Shown here piece after piece: positions 12,401 to 25,000 of a stretch of DNA of 64,000 nucleotides. Under the pieces are notes generated by a model that was not told where the DNA came from, ran no database searches, and saw nothing but the letters and a program-made list of their open reading frames with translations. The stretch is from Papilionanthe hookeriana x Papilionanthe teres (lineage: Eukaryota; Streptophyta; Magnoliopsida; Asparagales; Orchidaceae): NCBI GenBank assembly GCA_022702705.1, contig CM040439.1, positions 29,197,345 to 29,261,344 on the forward strand, read 5' to 3'. Made by a program: the position numbers and the translations under genes. Positions within the stretch are counted from its first letter, which is position 1. Every line of letters starts with the position of its first letter.

Positions 12401-15400
12401 GATCAGAAGAAGGAGATGGGGTTTTGGTGTGGAGAGGGAATAAAAGAGGCGAGTCGTGCATGAGGGAAGAAGAGGGGCGAGCCGAGACGGAGGAGGCAAG
12501 CAAGCGAAGTTTTTTATTCTCCTTGAGGAAGAGGGAGGCTGAATCGTATATCCAAATTTTCAGTCTGTTACAGAACGTGGGCGGGAGATTAAATGATTTC
12601 CATTAACGCAGTAGGCTTAGTTGGAATGTTATAAGGGCTAATTAAATTTAATTAAAAGAGTTTGGGTAGCTAATTTTGATATTTCATATTTCAAATTACT
12701 CATTGGGTTATCAGCTCGACCTGATGTAATTAGGCTGTGTTCAACCCGAATCGAACCCGGGTTAAGCCTAAACTCACCTCGTTTAATTAAATTTAATATG
12801 CATTGATTTTTGTGTCGTTTGTGCGTGCGCGGAACCATAGCAATATGGGTGTCCTTTCTAGCTAACGTCGACGTCCCGGACGCATCCGTGTGATCCGTTT
12901 TGTCATCCGAGGTCGTTCGGACAATTTCGCCGACGGTCGACCCAACTCGAGCCAACACCGTGCGTGGTGCAAAGAGCGCGCAAAATTGCGGCGTCCGCCA
13001 TTGCTCGAGTTACTAAGGGTTCACCTAAAGTCGTCTGATTCTATGAGAACTCATTTTTGGGCCCTCTACATGTTAGTCCTTAGCCCTTGCGACTAAGAGT
13101 CGAGTGCTTGGGACTACTCATGCAAGGTTTTCACAAAAATAAGTCAAGAAGTGGTTCGAAGTTCTATGTGAAGTGAGCTACGTTACTAATTCACTATAAT
13201 GGTCAACATTAAATCCTAAGACTAGATCCTAGACTCTAACGAAAGAAACAATGACCTAACTGAAAATGAGGTCAACAAGGCCCATGTAAATTCTGATTTT
13301 GAGAGGAGGGAGTTCATGAGATATGTGCTTAAACGTTTTCCAACTCCACTCTGTTTTATGAATAAGGAACGTAATCTAGTGGCAATTATTTGCTTAAAGA
13401 ATGCCTTCCAAGTCAAATGTGCAAAAAGCAATGGTTTTATGGAAGTCAATAAATTAAAAGATGGCTTAGTAAATTATGTTCTAGAGCAGAAAAGGCTTTG
13501 TGATTTGATACTTAAGATAGTAGAGTTTTATTTCACCTTAAGCCCTAAGTTGTGTCGAAAGAAACCAATGTATTTACATATTTAACACTTAAAGTTCAAT
13601 TTTTACATATATATATATATATATGCCACCTTACCTATACATGAAAAGATTTTTTTTACACATTTTAAAAGTTAAAATAGTGATATTTTTATGTGATATG
13701 AAAGGTTTGGGAAGTAGAAAGTAAAAAATAAAGTTTAGATGTTAGATATGTCAATAAATAGGAATTGCATGGTATGTATGTAAATGACCCTACAAAACAC
13801 TGATAATAAAGTGCTCCAGTACTGACTATGAATGTTGGGATAAAACAAAATACAAATGCACCATGTCATCAACCACTTGCACCAAAATGCAAATGCCTAA
13901 ATTGCCTATAATTTTGATATTGTTATAAATGAAGGGAATGGTGCCATAAATTTTCCTCACCTTTACCGACGACCTGTTCAATAGAGCATCCATAATTCCC
14001 CATTCAGCTTCTTGGGAGGCAATTTCTTCCATGTTAATGGATCCAACACATGGCTGTTTTATCGAGGACTTGGGCCTAGGAGCCACCTTCTTGTATGCTT
14101 GACTTGGTATATGCCAAAATATTAACTCAGGTACCCTAAGAATGACGACATGAGCTTTATTTAAAAAGATATGAAATTTATAAAATAAAATGAAAGAAAT
14201 TTAAATACATAGCACATTAGAGGTTTAGACTTATGCATGAAAATGCATGAAAATGTGTGTTCCACTGTGATAACAGTGCTATTTTTTATGAGATTTTAAA
14301 AAAATTAAATGTTGCTATCTGTGTGAATATGAATATTTAGGTGTGAGATATGTAAATATACAAGAAATGTACGGTGAGTATGAATAAAAATCTCTCCTTG
14401 TATTGCCCACCGTGAATCTGGATTGATAGTTTGTGATTGCTCCTGAAACCATTTAACCTGAGCATATGATATGACTTCGGGATAGGAGCCGCCGCCGGAA
14501 TCAAAGAAATATAAGAAAACAGATGGTGATTTTGGGTTTGAGGATGAAGAAATTTGCAAAATATAATTGGATACAGCAGGCCAAAGTTCTGTTGGACCAA
14601 TTTGTGATTGAGATAATGGATTTTTTAATATCTCTATTTTCATTAATTCGATTCGAGTAGTTCCTCTGAAGCTGCAGTCCTTCTCTCCTGTTTCATAAGT
14701 ACTCAGATGTTTCTAGATTCTTAAGAAACTAGGTATGCTTCAGCGAAATATCTCTAAAGAACATATTGTTAATATTTTAAAAGAAGATTTACATGCATAG
14801 CACTCAATTCTTATGTATTAACATATATAACACCAAAACTCCAATTTTTACATACCACCTTACCTATGCATGAAAAGATGTATTTCCAATTTTTAAAACT
14901 TAAACTTGTAATAATTTTGATTTGATATGAAAGAATTGGCTATGTAAAAGTAAAAAAGTAAAGTTAGGAGTTAGATATGTAAATGCATAGGAATTGGATG
15001 GTATGTATTTACCCCTATTTTAAAATGCTTAACGAGCATATAATGCTGAGACAGAACAGGGAATGAAGAAACAGAAACATGATATTGACTGTTCAAATAT
15101 TGTATAGATTAGAAGGAACTTCAGTTGAAATGTACAATAATTGTGTGAGCCAAAAATCCTGAAAAAATTGAAGCAGACTGACAAGCATTTAGATAAATGA
15201 GCGCTTCAAAAAGATGACTTAAGAATCGCTGAAGGATACATTCAACTTTCCTTGGAATGTAATTATGAATCTCAGAATAGCATAACAAATTACAGAAAGA
15301 ATTTACAAACATACTATTCAGTAGATATTTATTCCATATCTAGCACCTAAACTTCTACTTTTATATACATGCCACCTTACCTATGCATGAAAATGTGTAT

Positions 15401-16024
15401 TTGACCTTTTAAAAGTTACAATGGTGGTATGTTGATGTGATATGAAATATTTGGTATAAATGTAAAAATTAAGTTCCAGGAGTTATATATGTAAATACAT
15501 CAGAATTGAGTGGTATGTATGTAAATGCCCCAGAAATTAATTTACCTTTTAAGTATAAATTCTACCTGCAGACGAGGTCTCGGTTGGAGAATTAATCTCT
15601 GGAATCCCAGCCATTGAAAACCAATCCAATGGCCACTCAAAATATGCATCATCGTGATTACCAAATAATGTTGTCCAAGGGATCCCTCTGTTTCTAGTTG
15701 GAGAAATGGCTTGAGCCCAATACAAACTTGCATTTGGAGTTGGGAGGTTATTTGCAGTGATGACATCCCCAAGGTAGATTATAAAGTCTACAATATAACA
15801 ATTAAGATTTAATATAAGGTCAAGCATGCAAAACAAATATGGCATGTTTTAGGTCACTAAAGTGTCTGGCTGCAATAACGAAAAGAATAAAAAGGGAATA
15901 ATAAACAACTCGTAAAACATAATTTCTATAATGAAAGAGTACATCCCAGTTATTATCTCAATCAATAATTATCAGCAGCGGAATAGTACTAGATAAGCGA
16001 GAAAAGAGATTTGAGAGAGAACAC

Positions 16025-16063
<39 letters not shown>

Positions 16064-19000
16064 AAATATCAATGTAATATTTTTATTCAATACTCATTTA
16101 ATGTCACAAACTAGAGCTAGCGGTTACTTTTTTAGTAGAAGGATACTAAGATTACAAGCAAATACAATGACTGAAAACAATGTTACCCACCCTAAGGACA
16201 CAATATAACTTCATTCAAAGGAACTTGCTCAACAACTAGGACGAGGGGCAAGGACTGGAGGCAAAAATGGAGTTGGTGTTGTTGGAGGGATGTTTAAGCT
16301 CCATTTGTAGACTTGTTTTCAAATTTGGAGGCTCGAAAATGTCACATATGGTATTAGATTCTCAATTTTGAAAGTCAGGATTAATATTCTTGCCGGCAAA
16401 CAAATCAATAATAATCACATTTGATCTAATACTTTCTATGTATTTCATATGAAGCTGAAATCTTAAGCGAGATATGCAATAAGAGTTTGGGTGAATGCAA
16501 ATTAAAGCATATAAACCTACATTATGTTGTAATAATTTTCTATTAGCAAGTGATATAATTTTATAGTTTCCATGTCTCAAATCAATTTGGGCTTTAATAT
16601 CAAAAAACAACTTGTTAATATGCTCAACAAATGCTGCAACACAGTCAAATAGTGTATAATTCTGAGATTTATAATATTCTTAGGTTGTGATTCATGCATT
16701 ACTTCAACATGTGATTGTCTGGTGGCGGTGTCAAGAAAGTTGTAGGCAAATTCAATCGTACTTAATAATAAATCTCAATTTCTTAAATTACTGTAAAAAA
16801 AGTTAACTTAAAAAATTTCTTAGACTGTTATTCATAACTTCAATTATCCATCTATACAGGGGTGATAGATGGATAAAAATTTTAATTGTCCAAAAAAATT
16901 TTCATAATAAATAACTGACAAATCTTATATCCCTTCTGAATAGAATGGAAGCAAGGAGATCATACAGGTAAACGTTTTCCTTAGAGAACAATATAGCAAG
17001 ATATAGCCACATGAGAGGCATCAGCAAGATTTAAAATAGGAAATGAAATTTATCATTTTATAAAGCATATTGGCAACCACTAATATGGAATCAAAAGGCC
17101 TCACACTTTTGCATGGGGGGTGAGGGCTTCAAAAGAGCCTCGCACTAGAAGGGTACTGACCCAAGGGATAGAAATCAAACTCAGTATGATACTTAATGGA
17201 AGGCATATTGGAATATATCCTAGAGAGTTCCTTAAAGTGGTATAAAGTACATAAAAATTTTACTTAATACCAAGAGATCATGGTTTATCATAAGCACAAG
17301 CATCGTGATCAATTATTTTCCATATGTGACACCAGAGAATAATTTTTATTAAGGAGATTTGGCCTGGATTCCTGATACGGCAAAAGAGAACAAGCTAGCA
17401 ATCTTACATAAGAGGTGCCCGCGAGAGGTAAATTGGCAAAATGATTGATCAATGTAATCACAAGGAATTTAGAGACTTTTCTTTTAGGAGTTCCAGTAAA
17501 AATTGGAATGATTGCACTTCACATAAGAAAGATTATTAAAAGTGCATCAAAATCTTACCATCCCTGTCACGACTCTGCCCAGTGCTTAAAATTAATTAAG
17601 ACGGGGACAACGATCGGATGGTATTAACATCTAACTACCCTTTTTTTTTTTTAACTTCCAATACATATAAAAAGGCTAGCAAGTCACAAAGTACAATAAA
17701 ATCTAAAGCATCCAGAAACAATAACATCCAAAAATAACATCTCAAGCCAGTATCGAACAGTATAACAATGTTTGAAAGAAATAGTAAAGAGAAACTATCT
17801 TCATAAGAAATATACCTAGCAATAATGGTTATCTTCTGGTAAATAAAGTCTCTCATATCAGACGTATCCCCTAAAGTTTTCTTCTCCTGAAAGAATACAT
17901 TAACTACAACTGTAAGTATAACTTAGTGAGCAATTATAATATAATATGCATTAAATTTTATATGCTATGCATGAATGACCAAAAAAAAAATGTAGCAAAT
18001 TTCATTAAAACTTTAACTTTAGCCCTTCCCGTTCCACTTTAAGTAGTTATTGTTTTTAACATATTTAAAAGTCATAACAGGATTACCGTTATACCCGAAG
18101 GTATCCTCAAAAATGTGCCCGAATATACCTTCAAAACGTGTCCAAATACACCATTAAAAATGTACCCGAAGGTACCCTCAATTTGCACCCGAAGGCGCAC
18201 CTTTACAATTTATTTTAACTTGTATGAGTACATTGCATCCCCTGCCAGTACCATCTGGGGGAAATCCTGTACGACCTATATCTTTAACTTTCATTTCTTT
18301 TCATTTAAATTACTTCATTTTTTAAAATGTGAAGCATTCTTTTTCCCTTTCCCCTTTCATTTCTCTTTTCATTCTTAAATTACGACATTCATACAAACAT
18401 AAGGCATTAAAGAAATTCTTTATTTAATAAACTTTAAATTTAATACATATAAGAAAATAATTACTCACCTTAACTTAGAAGACCTCTGAAAATGCTTATT
18501 CCTTTACTTCACTTCTTTAGACAACCATTTATATCAACTGAAAATGCATACTTTAATTAAGAGCCCTTCACTCTAAATATATCCTTGAATTAAATATTTG
18601 CATCAGTTATCCATAAGATTTTATCTACTCAAACATGAGTATAATTAAAATATAAATTACCAACCTTCACGATCCCAAAACACTTAATCTTTTAAACCTA
18701 ACTTCTAAAATTCCTGATTCAAATGAACTATATTTAATATAATATAATATGTATATAGCATTTGAATAACTTTGCTTCATTTTAAAAAATGAAGATTTAC
18801 CTTATAAGTTGTTCAGATCAATCTTCTCTCTCACTGACACGCTCCTCCAACATTTCCAGCGAATATGAATTCACTATTTTTTTAATCCTTGATTTCAATA
18901 AACTTTGCATTAATTAATTAATCAATCGTACCCACACACATTAATATAATTATTCATCTAACAATATTAATTTAAATATCACACATAAAAGCCTCAGTTT

Positions 19001-22000
19001 TAGCCCAAGCTCACGCACGAAGCTTCGACTTCTTCTTGTACGTGAGCAGAAGCTACCCCGTTTCTTCTTCTTCGTGACTCGTCTGCAATCGATATAGCAA
19101 CGCACTGCCTCGACTCCACCCTCTTCTTCCTGCATGCGAACACCATAAGAACCGCGACTCGTCTTCCCTTCTCCTGCGCACAGTTCAACTCGTGTAGCTC
19201 CTCTTCCTTTGCTATGCGAGCACAAGTCGAAGGTCACACCTCCTCCCTTCCTCCTCGACTTCAACTCAAGCCAAAGCAAGTTGTCTCCGCCTCCTCCTTC
19301 CTTATCACGGCTCAATCCAGGGCAGCGTAGAACAGTGTTGCCTCCCCTTCCTACCCAATGGAGCGCGACACGAATTCGGTAAGGCACAAAACCCCTTTCC
19401 TTCTTCCTGTTCGGCTAGAGTCAGCTAGAGCACAGTAACTTCTCTCTCAATCTCTCCCGCTATCTCTTACTCTAGAGTGCTCATGTGATGATTAGAATGG
19501 TATAGTACAACTCTAAAGTTGTAGCCGAACATGTGCTTATCTTAGTGTCTATTCGAAATATTATTTTATAATAATAATTTTTTTCTACTATTACAATTTC
19601 TCCTTATAAAATTTCATCCTCGAAATTTGAAAATGGACGTGAAAGTAAACATACCTGAAGAAAAAGTTGTGGGTATCTTTCTTGCATCTCAGAGGCTTTC
19701 TCTCAAATTAACTTTTTTTTTCTGATCCATGCTTTCATAAAATCTTCACAAAAGTGATTTCTCTATTTTGCAGCTTTTTCACCCGATAATCTAATATCCT
19801 TTCAGACTCCTTAATATCTGTCAGACTGGGTTGAATATCAACAAAGTTTGCTATCATCATACTAGCTTCATCTGTAATATACTTTCTCAGTGAAGAAATG
19901 TGAAAAACATTATGCACTCCTACATATGTGCTAGTAAGACAATATGTAAGCCACTTTCACGATTCTCTCCACAATCTCAAAAGGATCGACATATCTGGGG
20001 TTCAATTTTCCTGCCTTCCCAAAACGTTGCAAACTCTTCAATGGACTGACATTGATAAAAACAAACTCTCCAACTTCAAGCTCAACTAGTATGTGCTTGG
20101 CATCGTATAATTTTCTATTTGTTCTGTACTACCCTTCAGTCTGTCTCTGATCAGCTAATCTTTTTAGTAGCATCATCTACCAAATCAACTCTAATGATCT
20201 TTCTTTCACCTATTTACATAAAAGTGTTCTACACTTCCTTCCATACAAGACTTCATATGGAGTCATCCCAATGCCGGTCTAGTAATTGTTATTATAAACA
20301 AACTCTACTAAAGGTATATGTGATTCCTAACCTCTACCAAAATAAAAAACACAAAACCTTAGTAGCCTTCAAGGTCTAAATAGTCCTCTCTGACTTACCA
20401 AAATCAAAAACACAAAATCTTAGTAGATCCTTCAAAATATTTTTGATAAAGTAGTACAGTCCACATGCTAACTACACTAATCGAACTAGGACTACTAACA
20501 ACCTAAGAGTGTAGGTGGCAACGATTCCACCAAAAATTGGCGAATAATGTCGTCGGTCCTTATCCTCTCCCCTTATAGAGGGTCTTGGAGGTAAGAGATA
20601 CTATTCTAATAATTTATCGTTTAAGCACAAATAAGCACTATCATCACTGTCCTAACCCCTAACCATCCTACTTACAACCTTACTTGATGACCCACATATA
20701 GCAAAAGATTGTACGTGTACACTTATGCCCGTGCATAAACGTAGGACTCAGGCCAAGAAGTAAGAAGAAAACAAAAGACAAGAGACAAGGAGAAGGAGAG
20801 AGGAGGGAATGACCCGCCTAAAACAACATCATTGTTGACCTCACTTTTGGTCGAGGTTTAGTTCTCCCTCTTTAGTAGCCTAGGGTCTAGCCGTAGGACT
20901 TCCCTGCCGACTATTCCTAGAAGATTAGAAGCGGAACCCTCACTTTTAGAAATTCTGAACCCCTCTTTGCACAACTTGTAGCTCCACATACTGATTCTGA
21001 TCTCTAGCATGTAGCAGGTAGGATCAATATGTGGTAGCTCGAGAGGAGTCCCCATAGGACTGCCTGACTCTAGGGTTGACTCCGGGCGTCGTTCTGGAAC
21101 CAGTTCGCTCGCCGTCGCTCCCTTTTCCCCTTGAGCCGATTTGAAATCACTTCGAGCCTTTTCTAAACCTCTTTTGGCGACCACCTGCACCATTCTGATC
21201 GATCGAACTCGAGTCAAAATTTGTGACGAGACCAAATTTCGATGCGATTTTGACTCGACCGTAGACAAGGTTACCCAGACGACCTCGGATGACGAAACGG
21301 ACTGCGCTGATGAGTCCGAAACGTCGATTTTACCTAAAATGGACGTTAACTTTGCGACGACAGCCTATCGAGGGCAAGAGTTGTGATTTAGGGCTTAATT
21401 TTGATAATGTATATTTTAAACCTATTAACTAAATCCCAGCACTAAAACTCATCTCTCCCGCTCGATTGACCTTGCCTGTCCCGCACGAGCACGAAGGAAG
21501 CTTCCTCGAGCCTTCTCCCGCGCTCGAGCAGGCCGCCTCTTTGCGGCCGTCTCCTCCTCGACTCGAACGAAGTTGCTCCCATCCCTGTTCGAGTGTTATC
21601 TCTGCGCGAATGTTATCTTGCGGCATTTCCCACACGATCTTATCCCTGTTCGAACCCTATCTCGGTGTAACCCTGCTGTTGGGCCTCTGCTCCTTCCTGC
21701 GGCACTTTGTCGCCATTTCCCGTACCTCCCTCCACTTGCGTCCGTCCCTGCAGGTAGGTTCGGCACTTCTCCTCCTCCTCTGCCTATAAATGCCCCACTT
21801 TGGGGTGAATTGAGTGTTGCCCGAAAATTCTTGTGAGGAAGGGGAGGTGTTGTTGGATTGGTGCCTGAGTTCTTGCTTTTTTTTTGTGTGCTCTTTATTG
21901 TCTGGAAACATTCCTCCTCCCCTCTCTTCTTTTCGGTTTGGCCCAGGAAAGCCGTAACTCCTGCTGTTGGCATGGCTTTCCTCGTTTATCGTCTCGGTGG

Positions 22001-25000
22001 GCATTTATGTGCTAAGGAATGCTTTATCTAGTTGCATAAGTGATGATTCTTCACTCCCCCTCTTTAGTGGCATGCTAGTATGTTCTTATATAAAAGTTTG
22101 AGGGGTTTTTATTACTTGAAGTATGTGTAGAAGTGGAGGTATGGCATGATATTAATTCCTTTCTTTGCTCTATTTGTTTAATATGGTAGAGGTGTAGCAT
22201 GGCATTAGCTCCTCTTTTCTTTTGTTTAAAGCAAGTTGAGATTGATTAAAACATGATTTTGAGGCAAAGTTGGCCTCTCTTGCAAGCATATGGAGGGCTT
22301 GGTTTCAATGCTTTAAGCTTTATTTGTTTCAAAAATAGGAGGGGGTGGGGGGGGTGGGGTTACATGCTAGAATGGATTGAAAAGGAATGCTATGTTGGTT
22401 CTTACTTAAAGCATGTGTTAGTCTCTTATTTTTTATATATTGAAAGCATAATTTTGAGGCAAATTTTGACTCCTCTTGCAAGCATGTTGAGATGGATATT
22501 AGGATGTTCCTTGCTTACTTTGGCTTGGTATGAATTATGGAAGGATTTACTTAGTTTTGTTTAACATGCATGTGGGGCTCATCTCTTGCTCCTTCTAGCT
22601 TTTCCTTACTAAAAGACATGTTAGGGAGAAGTTTACTTTGATGTTGGGAAAGTTCTATGCTTGTTCCTACTTAAAACATATAGTGGCTCTATATTTTGAT
22701 ATATTAAACATGTTGAGATGCTTATTTTAGCCTCATGCTTGGTTTGGTTTCAATCTTATCGTGGCTCATTTTAACCTCACTTGGAGGCTTGGTTAGCTTG
22801 CTCTAGCCCCTATCCAGAGGCTCGCTTTGCTTTGATAGGTTATACTTGTTCTCATTTTAATGTTTTAAAAGACGTATTCATGGCTTGATTTTGGGTCTAA
22901 TGTTGGCTCGGCTTTAGTCTTGCTATGGTCTAAATTTTGGATTTGTACGGAGTTGATTTCGAACTTTGTCATGGCTTGATTTTGGGTCTTATATTGGCTC
23001 GGGTTTGAGCCCTGTGCTGGCTCGATTTCACTCCTGTAGTGATTTCCTGCTTAAGCTTTGTGATGGGTTTGTTTTGGCTTCATACTTGGCTCGGGTCTGA
23101 ACCCTGTGTTGGCTCGGTTTTACCCTTGTTGTGGTTTCCTTCTTTGGTTTTGCATTGGGTCGGTTTTAGCCTTGTGCTTGGCGCAGCTTCAATTATGTGG
23201 TAGCTACAGCCTTGCCCTCATGTTTGGCTCGGTTTCACTTTATTTGATGGCTTAACTTGATTATGGAGTTCACTTTATTTGATGGCTTAACTTGATTATG
23301 GAGGGGAGTGATTAAGCGTTATATTTGAGGCATCCTTCCTATGTTTTACTTGGTGGAATTGGAGCTGAATTGGAATTTTATAGGAGCTCGTACATTCACT
23401 TTCTTATGCGTTAAATGCTATATTCGGAGCAGCCCTCCTTTTGTATTTTGTGTTTGTACCTTGGCCGTGAGCCTTAATGTGGTGATTTAAATCATGGTGG
23501 TCTTACCCCTAGCTACCCTTACCCGTGAGTTGTTTGTGATGATTTGGAGCTCCCTTTGGTTTGCTTGTGAGGAGGGATTGAGGACCATATTTGGGACAAC
23601 CCTTCTATGCTTTATTTGATGAAATTGGAGTTAAACTGGATTTTTAGAGAAACTTGTCCATTCACTTTCTTATATGTTGAGGGCTTGGTGTCGGGATGGC
23701 TTTCCTGTTACTGTTGCCTTGGCCATGAGCCTTTGTGTGGTCCTATTGGGAGATCTATGTTTTAAAAGCTATCAATTGAATCGGGAGTTGGAAAATCTTG
23801 ATTTTGGCATGGGTTTGGAGGTGTTAGCAGTGATCTTCTCCGAGTCATTTCCCTTTTGTTTGATTTATGAAGTTTGGGAAGATTTTCGAATTTCACTTTG
23901 AGAAACCTTTTAGTTTGGACGGATTGATCCCATATCTTCGAGGTTTGGATACCGGTGTCGAAGGAGCCCTTTGTGTGTGGTCATCACGTCAGTTCGGCCC
24001 TGTTTTCTTTTCGATTTAAGATTTGGAAAAGACACCCTCTCTGAGTCGATCCAATTATAAAATTTGAGAAAATGATATCCTTTGGATTGATTCAAGGAAC
24101 TTGAGCTTTGTTTTTCAGTGTTCTACTCTTACTTATTTTAGGGGTGTTTTAGACTAACCCTCCTTCTGTTTTAGCCACTCTTTTTTTTTTAAATCGGATT
24201 TGGAGATAGGGTTAGTCTCATTTTCTTTCCCCTTTCTGCTATTGACTTGTTTTCCCCGCTTCTCTCGGAGTTGGTTTTGTTTTTAGTTTTGTTTTTGGGG
24301 CAGTGACGCTGTTGATGATAAAGACACACCGGTGGTAGAGTGGAATAATATCCCATCCTACGACATTAAGACCCACTCCAGGGCCCCGATGAACCGTAGG
24401 ATGATGGTATCATTCATTTCGTTATAAAGTGACAGGGCACCGTCACTTCTTAGGATGGTTAGTGATCCTACACCCGACGAAGTAATCGACTCGTGGACAA
24501 CCTTAATTTCAAAATTTGATAGGAACGGATACTACATTCACAATGAAAATATATTTTCACTACAATCGAAATATTGATACTAAACTCTCTTTTGTATGCC
24601 TGAAATCCGTGTGCATGCTTAAAAATATAAATTTTAAAACTATATTATAAATTTGGTTGTCCACTTGTTGATTATCGAGTCTTGGGTTGAGGAACACTCT
24701 CACGAGTTAGGTTTAGTAGGACGCCGCTCTAGTTGAGTAGCGGGCCTCATACACTCGGGTGATCGAGTAGCGCTTCGACGACCCTCGAGCATTACTACAC
24801 GGTTTCGAGCCTGCCTCGAGCCAGAGTCTTGCGGTTTTCTTTGGATTTTCGTATGATTTTGATGAAGCACTCGTGATCCTTTTTCCGGGACTTTCACGAG
24901 GTTTTGATGATTTTATTTTGATCTTCGTTTATTCTCTCCGAGTTTTCTACCGTGAGTCATTCGCCGTCCTTTTTCGGGTTTTCTGGACGATGTTTCCTTT

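Larger units (their letters stand above)
5132..13277 (-). mobile_element. Giant solo LTR, minus orientation (8.1 kb with internal duplication)
   Basis: Read on the minus strand it starts TGTTGACCTCATTTTCAG at 13,277 and ends AACCGACA at 5,132, so it has TG...CA ends. It is flanked by AGGAC (5,127-5,131) and AGGCC (13,278-13,282), a 4/5 target-site duplication. Terminal segments match the other giant LTRs at 20,834, 29,359 and 54,963 (start) and at 26,254 and 62,347 (end). For example, 5,200-5,560 aligns with 47,570-47,890. No gag or pol lies inside, so it is a solo LTR. The length includes a tandem duplication of about 2.1-2.4 kb. Without it the LTR would be near 5.8 kb, close to the 5.4-kb copy at 20,834. 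Confidence 0.8.
3453..13960 (-). other. Intron 4 of the PAP16-like gene, 10.5 kb
   Basis: Donor GTGAGG lies just below 13,961 and acceptor ATGCAG just above 3,452. The contents are a LINE 3' end, several family-M MITEs and one 8.1-kb solo LTR (5,132-13,277), which alone makes up over three quarters of the intron. Between elements I saw only A+T-rich sequence. Confidence 0.85.

Noticed and set aside
13316..13585. 89-codon plus-strand frame just after the solo LTR
   Set aside because: Lies in intron 4 opposite to the gene, has no recognisable motif and ends at a MITE. More likely chance or a worn transposon piece.
18950..19387. 145-codon minus-strand frame
   Set aside because: Falls in the G+C-rich part of the probable chromovirus LTR, with Gly/Arg-rich composition and no recognisable domain.
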